Source: Staphylococcus lutrae (GTDB lineage: Bacteria > Bacillota > Bacilli > Staphylococcales > Staphylococcaceae). From it: a stretch of 64,000 bases of DNA. Location of the stretch: positions 2,469,116-2,533,115 of the forward strand of contig NZ_CP020773.1 in the NCBI RefSeq assembly GCF_002101335.1. The letters run 5' to 3'. The stretch's first letter is position 1, and each line of letters begins with the position of its first letter. The notes beneath the pieces are model-generated. The model was given only the letters and a program-made list of their open reading frames with translations, ran no database searches and was not told the origin of the DNA. The position numbers and the translations under genes are program-made. Of the stretch, positions 47,974 through 61,689 are shown piece by piece.

Positions 47974-48804
47974 CTATTTTCGGTATAAAAAAGCGTCAGA
48001 ACGGTATTTTTCTTCCAAGGCTTTGACTTCATCTTGTTGTGCTGCAGTTAAAGTTAAAGGTTTAAATTCAATATTTAACGCCTTTTTAAATCCTTCCTTG
48101 AAGGCAATTTCCATTTCTTCTAAAGTGACCGTTGTCTCTGATAAATCATTAATAGCGACCGCTTTGTCAACAAACGCTTCTTTCATTTTTAATTTTAGTC
48201 TTTCATTTTTAAAGATGAACATATCAAATAAATCATCTACGTCAACATCTTGTAGTATTGAACCGTGTTGGAGTATGACCCCTTTTTGTCTTGTTTGAGC
48301 ACTTCCAGCAATTTTTTTGCCTTCAACGACGAGTTCATACCAGCTTGGTGCATCAAAACAAACCGAACTTCTCGGTTGTTTAAGTTTTTCACGTTCTTCT
48401 TGTGAGCGTGGTATCGAGAAGTATGCATCGAAACCTAGCGCTTTAAATCCTTCTAGTAATCCTCCTGAAATGACGCGATACGCTTCAGTCACCGTTTGAG
48501 GCATGTCAGGATGAGATTCAGGAACAATGACACTGTATGTTAACTCTTTATCATGTAAAACGCCACGTCCCCCCGTTTGACGTCTTACAAGGCCATAACC
48601 CTTCTCTTTTACTTTTGCTATATCAATTTCTTTCTCTAAGCGTTGAAAATAGCCTATAGACAATGTGGGTGGATTCCATGTATAAAACCTTACAACTGGA
48701 TCAATTTCACCTCTAGATACAAAGTTGAGTAATGCCTCATCCATTGCCATATTATAGAATGGATCGTGTTCCCCCGTATTCATAAAATACCAAGTTTCAG
48801 TCAT
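47974..48804 (-). CDS. lipM: Octanoyltransferase LipM
   Basis: 276 residues from ATG 48804. [12 protein letters not shown], catalytic Cys149 in [14 protein letters not shown] and the Lys in GKKIAGSAQ mark the LipM class. Moves octanoate from acyl carrier protein to GcvH in lipoate synthesis, which serves the glycine cleavage and 2-oxoacid dehydrogenase complexes encoded here. Confidence 0.93.
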   Translation of the reverse strand: MTETWYFMNTGEHDPFYNMAMDEALLNFVSRGEIDPVVRFYTWNPPTLSIGYFQRLEKEIDIAKVKEKGYGLVRRQTGGRGVLHDKELTYSVIVPESHPDMPQTVTEAYRVISGGLLEGFKALGFDAYFSIPRSQEEREKLKQPRSSVCFDAPSWYELVVEGKKIAGSAQTRQKGVILQHGSILQDVDVDDLFDMFIFKNERLKLKMKEAFVDKAVAINDLSETTVTLEEMEIAFKEGFKKALNIEFKPLTLTAAQQDEVKALEEKYRSDAFLYRK

Positions 48805-48954
48805 TTGTCGTAAAGCCTCCCTATGAAATATCATTGGGCATATGCCGTATATAAAAACACCTTAAATAATCAACATATGTCACACATAAAAATTTTGATA
48901 AATTAGTCTATCAGTCTTATAATAATAATATCGGTAATTTAGGGAGGATGCAAG

Positions 48955-49341
48955 ATGAGTACTATGACATTAGTTGTTTTAATTGTGTTAGCTGCCGTCA
49001 TCGTTTGGATGATTACAAACTTTATAATTAATAAAAAATCTGTAACAGAATTAAATCAAGAAGAATTTCAAGAGGGTATTCGCAAAGCCCAAGTCATAGA
49101 TTTAAGAGAAAAAGCGGATTACGATTATGGTCATATTATTGGTGCAAGAAATATTCCAATGACAATGTTTCGTCAGCGTTATCAAGGCTTACGAAAAGAC
49201 CAACCCATCTATCTCGTGGATGCTAATGGTATTGCTAGCTATCGTGCAGCACGTACACTTAAGAAAAAAGGTTACACAGATTTGTATATGTTAAAAGGCG
49301 GCTATAAAAAATGGACAGGCAAAATAAAGTCTAAAAAGTAG
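48955..49341 (+). CDS. Membrane-anchored rhodanese-like protein, no catalytic Cys
   Basis: 128 residues. One N-terminal transmembrane helix (LVVLIVLAAVIVWMITNFII), then a rhodanese domain (QVIDLREKADYDYGHIIGA, MLKGGYKKW). The active-site loop reads VDANGIASYRA; there is no cysteine anywhere in the protein, so sulfurtransferase activity is unlikely. Neighbour of lipM and gcvPB, as in other staphylococci (YqhL-like). Confidence 0.85.
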   Translation: MSTMTLVVLIVLAAVIVWMITNFIINKKSVTELNQEEFQEGIRKAQVIDLREKADYDYGHIIGARNIPMTMFRQRYQGLRKDQPIYLVDANGIASYRAARTLKKKGYTDLYMLKGGYKKWTGKIKSKK

Positions 49342-49348
49342 TGAATGG

Positions 49349-49386
49349 AGCTAGTACATCTTTGGAAATAAGGTGTCTAGCTTTTT
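49349..49386 (+). terminator. Probable rhodanese gene terminator
   Basis: AGCTAGTACA (49349-49358) pairs with TGTCTAGCT (49374-49382) with one bulge, followed by TTTTTAT. Confidence 0.6.
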
Positions 49387-49440
49387 ATATTTTAAGGGGG
49401 TTAAGTATTTGAAACAAATGAAATGCCACCTATCTTAAAT

Positions 49441-49471
49441 ATGTGCATCATGCGTAACAAATGATGCACAT
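49441..49471. repeat. Hairpin downstream of gcvPB
   Basis: ATGTGCATCAT and ATGATGCACAT form an 11-bp perfect stem with a 9-base loop, extendable by an imperfect outer stem (GCCA...TGGC). No U-tract follows. Confidence 0.5.
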
Positions 49472-49514
49472 ATTCGTAATAGATGGCAAATCATATATAG
49501 TCCTTAAGCAATTG

Positions 49515-50979
49515 CTATTCTTTTTCTTCTTTTAAGTTTTCAAATTTTAAGATCGGTTGACGTGCCGCTGTTGTTTCATCAAGGCGATCAATCAACGTCG
49601 TATGTGGTGCTTCTAAAACTTTATCTGGATCTTCCTCTACCTCTTTTGCAATTTGAATTAACGCATCACAAAAATAATCTAATGTTTCTTTTGATTCGGT
49701 TTCAGTCGGTTCAATCATCATTCCCTCATCAACAATTAATGGGAAATAGACAGTCGGTGGATGCACCCCAAAATCAAGTAAGCGTTTAGCCATATCTAAA
49801 GTGCGGACACCTAATTTTTTCTGCTTTGTTCCACTGAGTACAAATTCATGTTTACAATATTGATCAAATGGGATAACAAACGTATCCTTTAATCTTGCTT
49901 TAATGTAGTTGGCGTTTAATACTGCAGCTTCAGAAACTTCTTTTAAACCTTGGTAACCCATTGTACGAATATACGTATAAGCACGTAAGTAAATACCAAA
50001 GTTGCCATAGAATGGTTTTACACGTCCAATGGAATGTTTGATTTGCTGATCATATTCGAAACGATCGCCATGCTTAACGACTAACGGTTTTGGTAAATAG
50101 TCACGTAATTCTTTTTTTACACCGATTGGTCCTGATCCTGGACCGCCCCCACCATGAGGACCAGTAAATGTTTTGTGCAAGTTCAGATGGACAGCATCAA
50201 AGCCCATGTCCCCAGGTCTTACCTTATCCATAATTGCATTTAAATTTGCACCATCATAGTACAGAAGTCCGCCAGCTTCGTGGACGATATCACGGATTTC
50301 CATAATATTTGTTTCAAATATCCCCAGTGTATTTGGGTTAGTGAGCATGATGGCAGCGGTTTTTTCACTAACTACCTCTTTTAGGTGATCAATATCGACT
50401 TCCCCTTTTTCGTTAGATTTAACGGTTACCGCTTTAAAACCAGCAAATGCGGCAGAAGCAGGGTTCGTACCATGAGCAGAGTCAGGAACAATCACTTCAT
50501 CACGCTCAGTATCACCGTTTTGAATATGATACGCTTTGAAAATCATAAGGGCAGTCCATTCTCCATGTGCACCCGCTGCAGGTTGTAGAGAGATTTCATC
50601 CATGCCTGTAATTTCTTTCAATTCTTCTTGTAAACTGTATATGATTTCCAAAGCCCCTTGAATTTGGTTTTCATCTTGTAGTGGATGTGCTTCTGCAAAA
50701 CCAGGAATTCGTGCGACTTTCTCATTGATTTTAGGATTGTATTTCATCGTACAAGATCCTAATGGATAAAAACCGGTATCGACACCAAAGTTTTTATTTG
50801 AGAGTTCCGTATAATGACGAATTAAATCAAGTTCTGAGACTTCAGGAAATTCAGCTTTGTTTTTGCGAATAAATTTAGGATCAAGTAATTGATTCGCTAC
50901 ATCGTTGTCGATTTCTCTTTTTGGTAACGAATACGCAAAGCGACCTTTTCTTGAACGTTCAAAAATAAGTGGACTCGAT

Positions 50980-50990
<11 letters not shown>
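49515..50990 (-). CDS. gcvPB: Glycine dehydrogenase (decarboxylating) subunit 2
   Basis: 491 residues from ATG 50990 ([20 protein letters not shown]), just after GGTGAAATCA. PLP lysine lies in [20 protein letters not shown]. Carries the PLP half of the split P protein of glycine cleavage. Intact; overlaps the gcvPA remnant by 11 bases. Confidence 0.95.
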
Positions 50991-52987
<1,997 letters not shown>

Positions 52988-52998
52988 TTAACCTCCTC

Positions 52999-53225
52999 TA
53001 AAAATAAAAAAACACCACTTACATCATGAGACGTAAGGGCGCAATCATTTGCACGGTACCACCATACTTGGGACTTTTACGATGATACGTTCACCGCCAA
53101 CGTTGAAATGGTAACGAGGTGTATTCATAAAGACGCGATTATCAGTTCACAGCGACCACTGACTCTCTTAAAATCTGCACCCAAACTACTTGTCCTCAAT
53201 TTCAATAAATCATGTAATTGCTATT
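52999..53225 (-). ncRNA. T-box leader of tyrS
   Basis: The minus strand carries the conserved T-box core AAGTATGGTGGTACCGTGC (about 53051-53070). It is followed by a terminator hairpin (53011-53043) with a T7 run, and preceded by Stem I-like sequence. A UAC (Tyr) specifier is plausible in GAATAC at 53126-53121. Uncharged tRNA-Tyr should allow readthrough into tyrS. Confidence 0.9.
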
Positions 53226-53334
53226 CATTATATAGATTTATAAAATTAATGTCAAATCAATCATTCTTTTGCCCGACATACTCAGTAAATTGAAATGTGA
53301 TATACTGTGTTTAAATAATGGAGGTTTATGGTCA

Positions 53335-54240
53335 ATGAAATCGAAAGAATCATCTCAAAACAATGATACATCATTTTTTAAACGTTATGACTTTTATATG
53401 CGTAGAATTAAACAAATATTAACTTCATTTGTTCTTTTTGTTCTCATTGGCTGTATGTTTTTATGCGGTCTTTTATTAGGCTATTTTGCGAGTATTATTT
53501 CAAAATCCGAAACTTTGGATGATGAAACATTGACACAACAGGTCACACACCTCCCTGAACTGAAAGTCGCTCATCCAGAAAAAGCGGACTTAATTGCAAT
53601 CTATAATGAGCAAGAACCGAGCCTTATTGCTGGACCAGCAGAAGTCTCACCCTATGTAACGAAAGCCCTCGTTGCTTCAGAAGACGCTGACTTTTACGTC
53701 CATAACGGCGTTTTACCCAAAGCCATTTTAAGAGCTATGTTTCAAGATGTTTTTGACACCCAATTTCCAACAGGTGGCAGTACCATCACACAGCAACTGG
53801 TAAAGAATCAAATCCTGTCACAAGAACGCACATATGATCGTAAAGCAAAGGAAATCATGTATGCGATTCGAATTGAACATATTTTGACAAAAGATGAAAT
53901 TATCTATACGTATTTGAATCTTGTCCCCTTTGGATTAGATACGAATGGTCAAAATATCACCGGTATTGCCTCTGCTTCCTATGGACTGTTTGGGAAACCA
54001 CCCAAATCGTTAAACATTTCAGAAGCCGCGTATCTCGTTGGTCTATTACAAAGCCCATATGTCTATACGCCATTCAATCAAGATGGCACACTTAAAAGTA
54101 AGGATGATGTTCAAATTTCCATTCGTCGACAACATTATGTCCTAAAACGAATGCGTGTAGAAGGTCAGATTAGTCAACAAGCGTATGTCAATGCACTGAA
54201 TGAGGATATTTATTCACATTTATACCATCCATCCAAATAA
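53335..54240 (+). CDS. Monofunctional peptidoglycan glycosyltransferase (GT51)
   Basis: 301 residues from ATG 53335. A cytoplasmic N-terminus and one membrane helix (about 28-52) precede a GT51 domain with ASEDADFYVHNG (catalytic Glu), GGSTITQQLVKN and KAKEIMYAIRIE. There is no transpeptidase domain. Polymerises lipid II. Divergent from tyrS; this position matches S. aureus SgtA as I recall. Confidence 0.85.
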   Translation: MKSKESSQNNDTSFFKRYDFYMRRIKQILTSFVLFVLIGCMFLCGLLLGYFASIISKSETLDDETLTQQVTHLPELKVAHPEKADLIAIYNEQEPSLIAGPAEVSPYVTKALVASEDADFYVHNGVLPKAILRAMFQDVFDTQFPTGGSTITQQLVKNQILSQERTYDRKAKEIMYAIRIEHILTKDEIIYTYLNLVPFGLDTNGQNITGIASASYGLFGKPPKSLNISEAAYLVGLLQSPYVYTPFNQDGTLKSKDDVQISIRRQHYVLKRMRVEGQISQQAYVNALNEDIYSHLYHPSK

Positions 54241-54341
54241 AATAGTCGTGGTGAATGGGGAATAAACTGCAATGATACCACGTTATAGATCGCACCCTTT
54301 AACATACAAGATATAAAATAACTTAAAATTTGAATTTTCAT

Positions 54342-54390
54342 AAAAAAATCGGAAAAGTGAAATCGACGCATTCGTTCCACCCTTCCGATT
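54342..54390 (-). terminator. fhs terminator
   Basis: AATCGGAA (54347-54354) pairs with TTCCGATT (54383-54390), with inner complementarity; a T7 run follows on the minus strand. Confidence 0.8.
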
Positions 54391-54454
54391 GATGATAACC
54401 CCCTAAAATATGGGATAACTTTTAATCATCAGTCATTCTTTTATATCACATAAA

Positions 54455-56118
54455 CTAGAATAGACCTATGGCGTGTCCATCATCAGTGACATCCATTTTT
54501 AATGCAGCAGGTTGCTTAGGTAATCCTGGCATGGTCATAATCGCACCTGTTAATGCAACGATGAAGCCCGCCCCTGTTTTCGCTTCAAGTTCACGAATCG
54601 TAATTTCAAAATCTGACGGTGCGCCTAAACGCGTTTGGTCATCTGTAAATGAGTATTGCGTTTTAGCCATACATACCGGATAGTGATCCCAACCGTTTGC
54701 CTTAAACTGTGCTAATTGTTTTTGTGCTTTCGTAGTGAACGTGACTTTGCTTCCACCATAAATCTCTTTTACTATTTTTTCGATTTTGTCTTCAAGTGGC
54801 ATTCCAAATCGTATAAACGTTTAAATTGATGCGGTGTTTCGATCACTTCAAGGACTTTTTTTGCTAAATCCGTTCCGCCTTTTCCACCTTTTCCCAAACT
54901 TCAGTCAGTGATAGCCGTACATTATTGCGCTCTGCCCACTGTTTTACAAATTCAAATTCAGCCTCTGTATCGTGGATGAATGCATTTAATGCGACCACAG
55001 GTTCAACACCAAACTTACGAATATTTTTTACGTGACGCTCTAAGTTTTTTATACCATTTTTTAAAGCTTCCACATTTTCCTCTTTAAGATGGTCTTTTGA
55101 AACGCCTCCGTGCATCTTTAGCGCACGAATAGTCGCTACAACCACAACGGCATCAGGTTCGAAATCTGCTTTACGTGATTTAATATTGATGAACTTTTCG
55201 GCACCTAAATCAGAACCAAAGCCTGCCTCTGTCACAACAATATCGGCTAAATCACGTGCCGTTTCTGTAGCAATAATTGAATTACAACCATGTGCAATAT
55301 TCGCAAAAGGTCCCCCATGTACAAGTGCAGGTGTCCCTTCAATCGTTTGGACAAGATTTGGTTTAATCGCATCTTTTAAAATCATTGCGAGTGCACCTTG
55401 TACGCCTAAGTCTTTAACAGTAACGGGTTGACGTTCTCGCGTATAACCAATCGTAATTTTCGCAATACTTTCTTTAAATCTTTGATGCCTGTGCTCAAAC
55501 ATAAAATAGCCATAATTTCTGAAGCCACTGTGATGTTGAAGCCATCTTCTCGAGGCACGCCTTGCGTCGGTCCACCTAGACCTACGATAACTTGACGTAA
55601 TGCACGGTCGTTCATATCTAATACCCGTTTCCATTCGATACGACGTTGATCAATTCCAAGCGCATTACCTTGATGAATATGGTTGTCTATGAACGCAGAC
55701 AATGCATTATTTGCAGTCGTGATGGCATGGAAATCACCGTTAAAGTGGAGATTAATATCCTCCATCGGTAAGACTTGGGCATAGCCGCCACCCGTAGCCC
55801 CACCTTTTATACCAAATGTCGGACCTAATGCAGGTTCTCGTAATGCCACCATGACATTTTTATTAATTTGTTGAAAGGCATCCGCCAATCCCACAGTCAC
55901 AGTTGATTACCTTCTCCAGCTGGTGTCGGACTCATTGCAGTGACTAGGACGACTTTTCCCTTACCATTTTTTGTTTTAATTTTAGAAATATCAATTTTCG
56001 CCTTGTAATGTCCGTAAGGTTCTAAAGCATCTTCGGAAATACCGGCCTTATTTGCAATTTCTTTAATTGGTTTGAGTGTCGCTTGATTTGCAATTTCTAA
56101 ATCTGTTAAATGACCCAC
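54455..56118 (-). pseudogene. fhs: Formate-tetrahydrofolate ligase, four apparent frameshifts
   Basis: The whole protein is recoverable across three frames. It starts at GTG 56118 (GHLTDLEIANQA) and ends [14 protein letters not shown]. One base appears missing near 55907 (inside the P-loop, GEGK|S), 55473 (LKDLK|ES), 54890 (WEK|GGKGG) and 54800 (LE|LPLEDK). It activates formate on tetrahydrofolate for purine synthesis. With four losses, each in or beside a short homopolymer, sequence error is more likely than decay. Confidence 0.88.
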
Positions 56119-56302
56119 AAAATTCAACCCCTTCATCGTTTTATAATACGCATGCGATGTAAACGCATACATTTAGAGTTAAAGCACGTTGCTCATTATT
56201 AATGATAACGAACTCGTGCAAGGTTGTCGAACAAAACATGCTCAATCATTATATCCTTTCATTTTATCCTATGTATTGATTCTCAATTATCGTATACATC
56301 CA
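56119..56302. other. Spacer upstream of fhs
   Basis: Part of a 340-base gap between fhs and acsA. Nothing coding. It should carry the fhs promoter; I see no riboswitch. Confidence 0.4.
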
Positions 56303-56378
56303 ACAAAAAAGGCCGAGACAATCCTCCGATACACCTTTCAACAATTTCGAAAGTCGTGTATCATCAAATGTCTCAGCC
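56303..56378 (-). terminator. acsA terminator
   Basis: GGCCGAGACA (56311-56320) pairs with TGTCTCAGCC (56369-56378), one G-U pair, with a further inner stem. The minus strand ends in TTTTTTG. Confidence 0.82.
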
Positions 56379-56458
56379 TTTCGTTTGTGATATTAACAAT
56401 CGTAAATGCATCGTTACGGGATAACAGATAAGATTAAAATCGTATACTATCAGCCGTA

Positions 56459-58163
56459 TTAATCTTCCATTGTGCTTAAATCACCTGTCGGCAAATCAAG
56501 CTCCCAAGCTTTTAACACGCGACGCATAATCTTACCTGAACGTGTTTTAGGTAATTTCTCTTAAATTCAATTTCTCTTGGTGCCGCATGTGCTGCAAGAC
56601 CTTCTTTTACAAATAATCGTATCTCTTCTTTAAGTGCGTCAGTCGGCTCATAACCTTGACGTAACGCAATAAACGCTTTAATGATTTCACCACGAACCGG
56701 ATCTGGCTTACCAATAACCCCTGCTTCTGCAACGGCTTTATGTTCTACTAATTTAGATTCCACTTCAAATGGACCCACACGTTCACCTGCAGTCATAATA
56801 ACATCATCGACACGTCCTTGGAACCAGAAATAACCATCTTCATCTTGGTACGCCGAATCTCCTGATACATACCAATCACCGATGAAATAAGAGGCATATT
56901 TTTCGGGGTTTTTCCATACTTCACGCATCATCGAAGGCCAACCTTTTTTAATCGCTAAGTTACCCATACGATTCGGTGGTAAACGATGACCTTCATTATC
57001 TATAATTGCCGCTTCAATACCTGGAAGTGGTTTCCCCATTGATCCTAATTTAATGTCTTCAGATGGATAATTGACGATCATATGTCCACCTGTTTCAGTC
57101 ATCCACATGTATCGAGTACACGTTTATGATACACCTTTTTCGCCATTTAATCACTTCTGGGTTCAAAGGTTCACCTACGGATAAAATGCTTCTTAATGAA
57201 GTCAAATCATATTTTTCAACGAGATCATCGCCTGCACTCATCAACATTCTCAAAGCAGTTGGTGCTGTATACCAAATCGTTACTTTAAAGTCTTCGATCA
57301 TCGCATACCAGTTTTCCGGTGAGAATCGGCCGCCTGCGATACAGTTTGTGACCCCGTTTAACCACGGAGCAAAAATCCCATAGGACGTTCCTGTCACCCA
57401 ACCTGGATCCGCAGTACACCAATAGACATCATCTTCATGAAAATCTAATACATACCGCCCTGAAATATAGTGTAATAACATGGCTTCTTGTACATGTAAC
57501 ACGCCTTTCGGTTGTCCAGTTGAACCAGAAGTATAGTGAAGAATTAAGCCGTCTTCACGTCCAAGCCATTCAATATCAAACGCAGTATCGGCTGTTTGCA
57601 TCGCTTGATTGAAATCAACATACTGATCTTCAACAGTCTCATCCACTACGACAATGGTTTCTAAATGTGGCAACTGATCTTGAGGAATCCGTGAGAGCAA
57701 ACTATTCGTTGTAATGATGACTTTGGCTTCACTATTTTCTAAACGGTCTTTCACCGCCTTTTCCATAAATGCTTCAAATAATGGACCAACGATGCCTCCC
57801 AATTTTAAAACACCAAATAATGCAAAATAGAGCTCCGGTGTTCTTGGCATAAAAATAAATACACGGTCACCTTTTTGTACGTTGGCTTTATCTTTTAGTA
57901 CATTGGCTGCTTGGTTTGATTTTTCCTGCATCTCTTTAAAAGTATAACTTTCTTTACGTTGTTGATCTTTATAATTTAACGCGATTTTGTCTGCTTTCCC
58001 ATCTTTAACGTGGCGATCAATACATTCATAGGCCATATTGACTTTGCCAGTTTCATACAAGAAAAGACTTTTTCTACTTCTTTCCAATCGAATTGGTCAT
58101 ATGTTGTTTGATAATCTTGAGGTTAAAGTTTCCTTGTTCCCCTTTGTAAACTTCGACTTTCAT
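56459..58163 (-). pseudogene. acsA: Acetyl-CoA synthetase, about five apparent frameshifts
   Basis: Reconstructs as a full AMP-forming synthetase: start ATG 58163 (MKVEVYKGEQGNF) behind AGGGGG, then LHYTSGSTGQPKGVLH (AMP loop), WMTETGGHM, DVIMTAGERVGPFEVES, and C-terminal [16 protein letters not shown] to TAA at 56459. Single bases seem missing near 58117, 58057, 57143, 57106 and 56561. The RSGK lysine is the site AcuA acetylates in Bacillus. Converts acetate to acetyl-CoA. Divergent from acuA across a cre site. Confidence 0.87.
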
Positions 58164-58182
58164 CACGAATCCCCCTTTGTAT

Positions 58183-58196
58183 TGTCATCGCTTTCA
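58183..58196. promoter_or_regulatory. cre site (CcpA operator) between acsA and acuA
   Basis: TGAAAGCGATGACA on the minus strand matches TGWAANCGNTNWCA at every position. It lies 19 bases upstream of the acsA start, in the shared acsA/acuA control region. ccpA itself is 2 kb away. Confidence 0.88.
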
Positions 58197-58327
58197 AAAC
58201 TAATGTTATTATACCTTATCAGTATGCTGTTTTCAAAAAATTGTACTTATTCAGAATTCAGATGAAAATACATGAGTCATACATTATAATAAAAATAGTG
58301 AAATCATATGAGAAAGGGGATGGCGGT

Positions 58328-58958
58328 ATGAAACACGTTAAAACATATGAAAAGGAACGTTATACAGTGGACGGGCAAACATTTGTTATTGAGGACCTGT
58401 TTCTAAAACATACTTACAGGAAATGACTTTTGATGATGGTCTTGACGCATTTCGTATCCCTATTGAGCAATTCGAGGCGATACAAGAAATTAGTACATTG
58501 GATGAAGGACGTATTTATATAATTAGAAAAGAGAAGCATATAGTTGGTTATGTCACATATTTATACCCTGACCCACTTGAGCGATGGTCTGAAGGACAGC
58601 TCCCTTACCTATTAGAACTAGGGGCAATTGAAATTAGTTTAGCTTACCGTGGCCTCGGATTAGGACGCATTTTGCTCAAAGTCAGCACAAGAAGTCCCGA
58701 GTTAGAGGATTATATTATAATGACGACTGAATATTATTGGCATTGGATTTGAAAAATTCTCAACTCGATGTATTTGAATATAAAAAACTCATGCAACGAA
58801 TGATGGCCAGTGGCGGGTTAGAAGTATTTGCCACTGACGATCCAGAAATTACGAGTCACCCTGCAAATTGTTTAATGGCACGTATCGGTAAAAACATCAC
58901 AGTTGAACAAATGGAAGCGTTTGATAATATAAGATTTATGAATCGTTTCTTTTTCTAA
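58328..58958 (+). pseudogene. acuA: Acetyltransferase AcuA, two apparent frameshifts
   Basis: Start ATG 58328 (MKHVKTYEKERYTVDGQTF) behind AAAGGGG. GNAT-like core LGAIEISLAYRGLGLGRILL. One G seems missing near 58393 (GAGG|ACC) and another near 58745 (TGG|ATTTG); restoring both gives 210 residues, the expected length. AcuA acetylates and inactivates acetyl-CoA synthetase. Confidence 0.85.
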
Positions 58959-58974
58959 AGGGGGGGGAGGTCAT

Positions 58975-60131
58975 ATGAAAAATCAGTTAAAACGAGAAAC
59001 AGGCTATGTCTATGCGGATTCATTGTTGCGCTATCGGTTCCATAATAAGCATCCGTTTAATCAAATGCGTGTAAAATTGACGACTGAATTATTGTTATCT
59101 ACAGGCTTTCTCTCAAAGGACCAAATTATCGTCCCTAGGCAAGCAACAGTAGACGAGATTGCTACGATTCATAAATATGATTATATACAAGCAGTTATAA
59201 GAGGAGAAAAAAACCTTTTACGCCCTGATGAACAACAAAAATATGGTTTAGGCGATGAGGACACCCACGTGTTTTCACGCATACACAGAAGTACAGCAAC
59301 GATCATTGGAGGTGGATTAAATTTAATCGATGCCATCATGTCTGGAAAATTCCGCAATGGCTGTCATTTAGGTGGTGGTCTCCATCATGCACATGAAGGA
59401 CGTGCCAGTGGTTTTTGTGTTTATAACGATGCAGCGATTTATATCAAATATCTCAACGAAAAATATCATCAACGTGTGTTATATATTGATACGGATGCAC
59501 ATCATGGAGACGGTGTCCAATGGTCTTTCTACACGTCTAATCAAGTCATGAATTATTCCATCCATGAAACGGGTAAATTTCTTTTCCCGGATCCGGGCAC
59601 TATACAGAACGCGGGGCAGAAGAAGGATTTGGCTATTGTATTAATCTCCCTCTTGAGCCTTATACAGAACATGATTCCTTTATAGAAGTATTCACTAAAA
59701 CACTTTATCAAGTCGTTGATTCTTTCAAGCCAGACTTTATTGTCAGTGTGATTGGCTCAGATATACACTACTTAGATCCTTTAACACATATGAGTTGCAA
59801 TTTAAATACGCTTTACGATATTCCTTATATCATAACCGATATCGCTGAAACATATTGTAATGGAAAAGTCATCATGTTAGGCGGGGGCGGCTATAATATT
59901 TGGCGTGTTGTTCCCAGAGCATGGAGTCACATTTATTTCAGTTTGATACATCAGCCACGATTAACAGGTCGTTTACCTGAAAAATGGCTAAACAAATGGA
60001 AACAGTACAGCCCGGTTCCTATTCCCGAATACTGGGAAGAACAATTTCAAGATTATCAGGTCATTCCACGGCGATCAGAAATCAGCCAACAAAACCTTCA
60101 AGTCGCGTCAAATATATTAAACTGGTTTTAA
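58975..60131 (+). pseudogene. acuC: Acetoin utilisation/deacetylase AcuC, one apparent frameshift
   Basis: Class I/II histone-deacetylase fold: HLGGGLHHAHEGRASGFC, IDTDAHHGDGVQWSFY, and GGGGYN. A single base seems missing near 59607; correction gives 385 residues. It deacetylates and reactivates acetyl-CoA synthetase. Starts at ATG 58975 after a G8 tract and GGAGGTC, 16 bases past acuA. Confidence 0.88.
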
Positions 60132-60192
60132 TCAATTCAGCGTGGCAAAACGAATCAATATGACTCGTATTAAAATGTAATCAATTAAAACA

Positions 60193-60238
60193 TAAAAATC
60201 CCCACTTGCGCTGACAAAAAGCTCTGCAAACGTGGGGG
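60193..60238 (-). terminator. ccpA terminator
   Basis: CCCCACTTGC (about 60200-60209) pairs with GCAAACGTGGGG (60226-60237), a one-base bulge; followed by ATTTTTATG on the minus strand. May also stop acuC. Confidence 0.8.
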
Positions 60239-60291
60239 ACATCCATTGAGATTCATCATACCGCTACCCGTACATGTTGGTTGCGCCTCGA

Positions 60292-61287
60292 TTATGAAGG
60301 TCTTGTTGTACCTCGGTATTGAATTTGATACGGAAGTATGACATTCGGTTCTTCGATGTCTTCATTATTCATATATTTCGTTAATAAACGCATCCCTACC
60401 GCACCAATATCATATAACGGTTGAATGACACTTGATAACTGTGGTCTAACCATCTCAACTAACCGTGTATTATTAAAACTTACGACTTGTATATCTTCCG
60501 GTATTTTCAAACCGTGGTCTAATGCAGCATGGACGATTCCAATCGCTTGCTCATCACTGATTGATAGGACAGCATCCGGTTGATATTGACTTAATTTTTC
60601 AAATGAACGCAAACCATCTTTATATGTTTCATTTCCAAGATATAACAAATGATCATCTACAGGTAGTTGATGCGCCTCGAGCACGGATTTCAAACCTTCA
60701 TATACATCTTCCTGTGCTTTTTTAGAGTATCCACCACCTACAAAAGCAATTTTCGTTGCGCCTGATTCAACTAATTGTTGTGTTACTTCTTTACTTGCTT
60801 GCACAAAATCGATATTCACCGACGCAATACCATCATCTTTACCATTCGTTCCTGATACAACAACTGGAACTGATGCGCGGCTGATTTGCGCCTTAATATC
60901 ATCTGTTAATGTACCGCCGAGAAAAATAATCCCATCCACTTGTTTGCTTAATAAATTGTTGAAAATCTCTTTTTCTTTCTCAGGATCATCGTCAGAATTT
61001 GAAATAATTGTTTGATATTTATACATTGTTGCGATGTCTTCTAACCCTCGCGCCAATTGTGAGTAATAAATATTAGAAATATCCGGAATAATTACACCTA
61101 CTGTAGTCGTTTTTTTACTTGCTAAACCACGAGCTACTGCATTAGGACGATAATTCAATCGTTTGATGACCTCATTTACCTTATCTCTTGTTTCAGGTTT
61201 TACGTTTTGATTCCCATTCACTACCCGTGATACCGTTGCCATAGAGACTCTTGCTTCTCGAGCAACATCATAAATGGTTACAGTCAT
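60292..61287 (-). CDS. ccpA: Catabolite control protein A
   Basis: 331-residue LacI-family regulator. Helix-turn-helix [20 protein letters not shown], hinge [19 protein letters not shown] and periplasmic-binding-like core; HPr-Ser-P contacts not assessed. Binds cre sites for carbon catabolite control, including the one at 58183. Intact in a block where its neighbours are frameshifted. Confidence 0.95.
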   Translation of the reverse strand: MTVTIYDVAREARVSMATVSRVVNGNQNVKPETRDKVNEVIKRLNYRPNAVARGLASKKTTTVGVIIPDISNIYYSQLARGLEDIATMYKYQTIISNSDDDPEKEKEIFNNLLSKQVDGIIFLGGTLTDDIKAQISRASVPVVVSGTNGKDDGIASVNIDFVQASKEVTQQLVESGATKIAFVGGGYSKKAQEDVYEGLKSVLEAHQLPVDDHLLYLGNETYKDGLRSFEKLSQYQPDAVLSISDEQAIGIVHAALDHGLKIPEDIQVVSFNNTRLVEMVRPQLSSVIQPLYDIGAVGMRLLTKYMNNEDIEEPNVILPYQIQYRGTTRPS

Positions 61288-61378
61288 AATTCTTCCTCCT
61301 TGAAAACACTTTATTTATGATTGTTATCAGTTTTCATATCATTTTCAAAGTGTATCATAATTCGACATGTTAAGTAAT

Positions 61379-61392
61379 CTAAAACGCTTTCT
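61379..61392. promoter_or_regulatory. Imperfect cre-like site upstream of ccpA
   Basis: CTAAAACGCTTTCT matches the cre consensus at 11 of 14 positions, about 90 bases upstream of the ccpA start. Possible autoregulation. Confidence 0.35.
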
Positions 61393-61632
61393 TGTCATGG
61401 ATTTGTCATATTTATATCACTCTAAATGACAAAGTTACCATTTTACATTTAAGCCTTTTTTATGTATTGGTTATCGTTAATCACATATGATTGACATCTT
61501 GTTATCGTTTCTTTCCAGCTGAGTCACGTTTTTCTTTTCAATGAAATGCAAAGTTCTACTTCTTCAAATGTATCGCGAGTATACGTGCATCCCTGCTTGC
61601 GCGTCCATGATTTTCCTATCATTCAACGTGTA

Positions 61633-61671
61633 AAAAAGGATAAACAATCGTATTGCTACGACAATTTATCC
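61633..61671 (-). terminator. aroA terminator
   Basis: GGATAAA and TTTATCC with an additional TCGTA/TACGA inner stem (61638-61671); a T6 run follows on the minus strand. Confidence 0.75.
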
Positions 61672-61689
61672 TTATACTGTCACGGTGTA

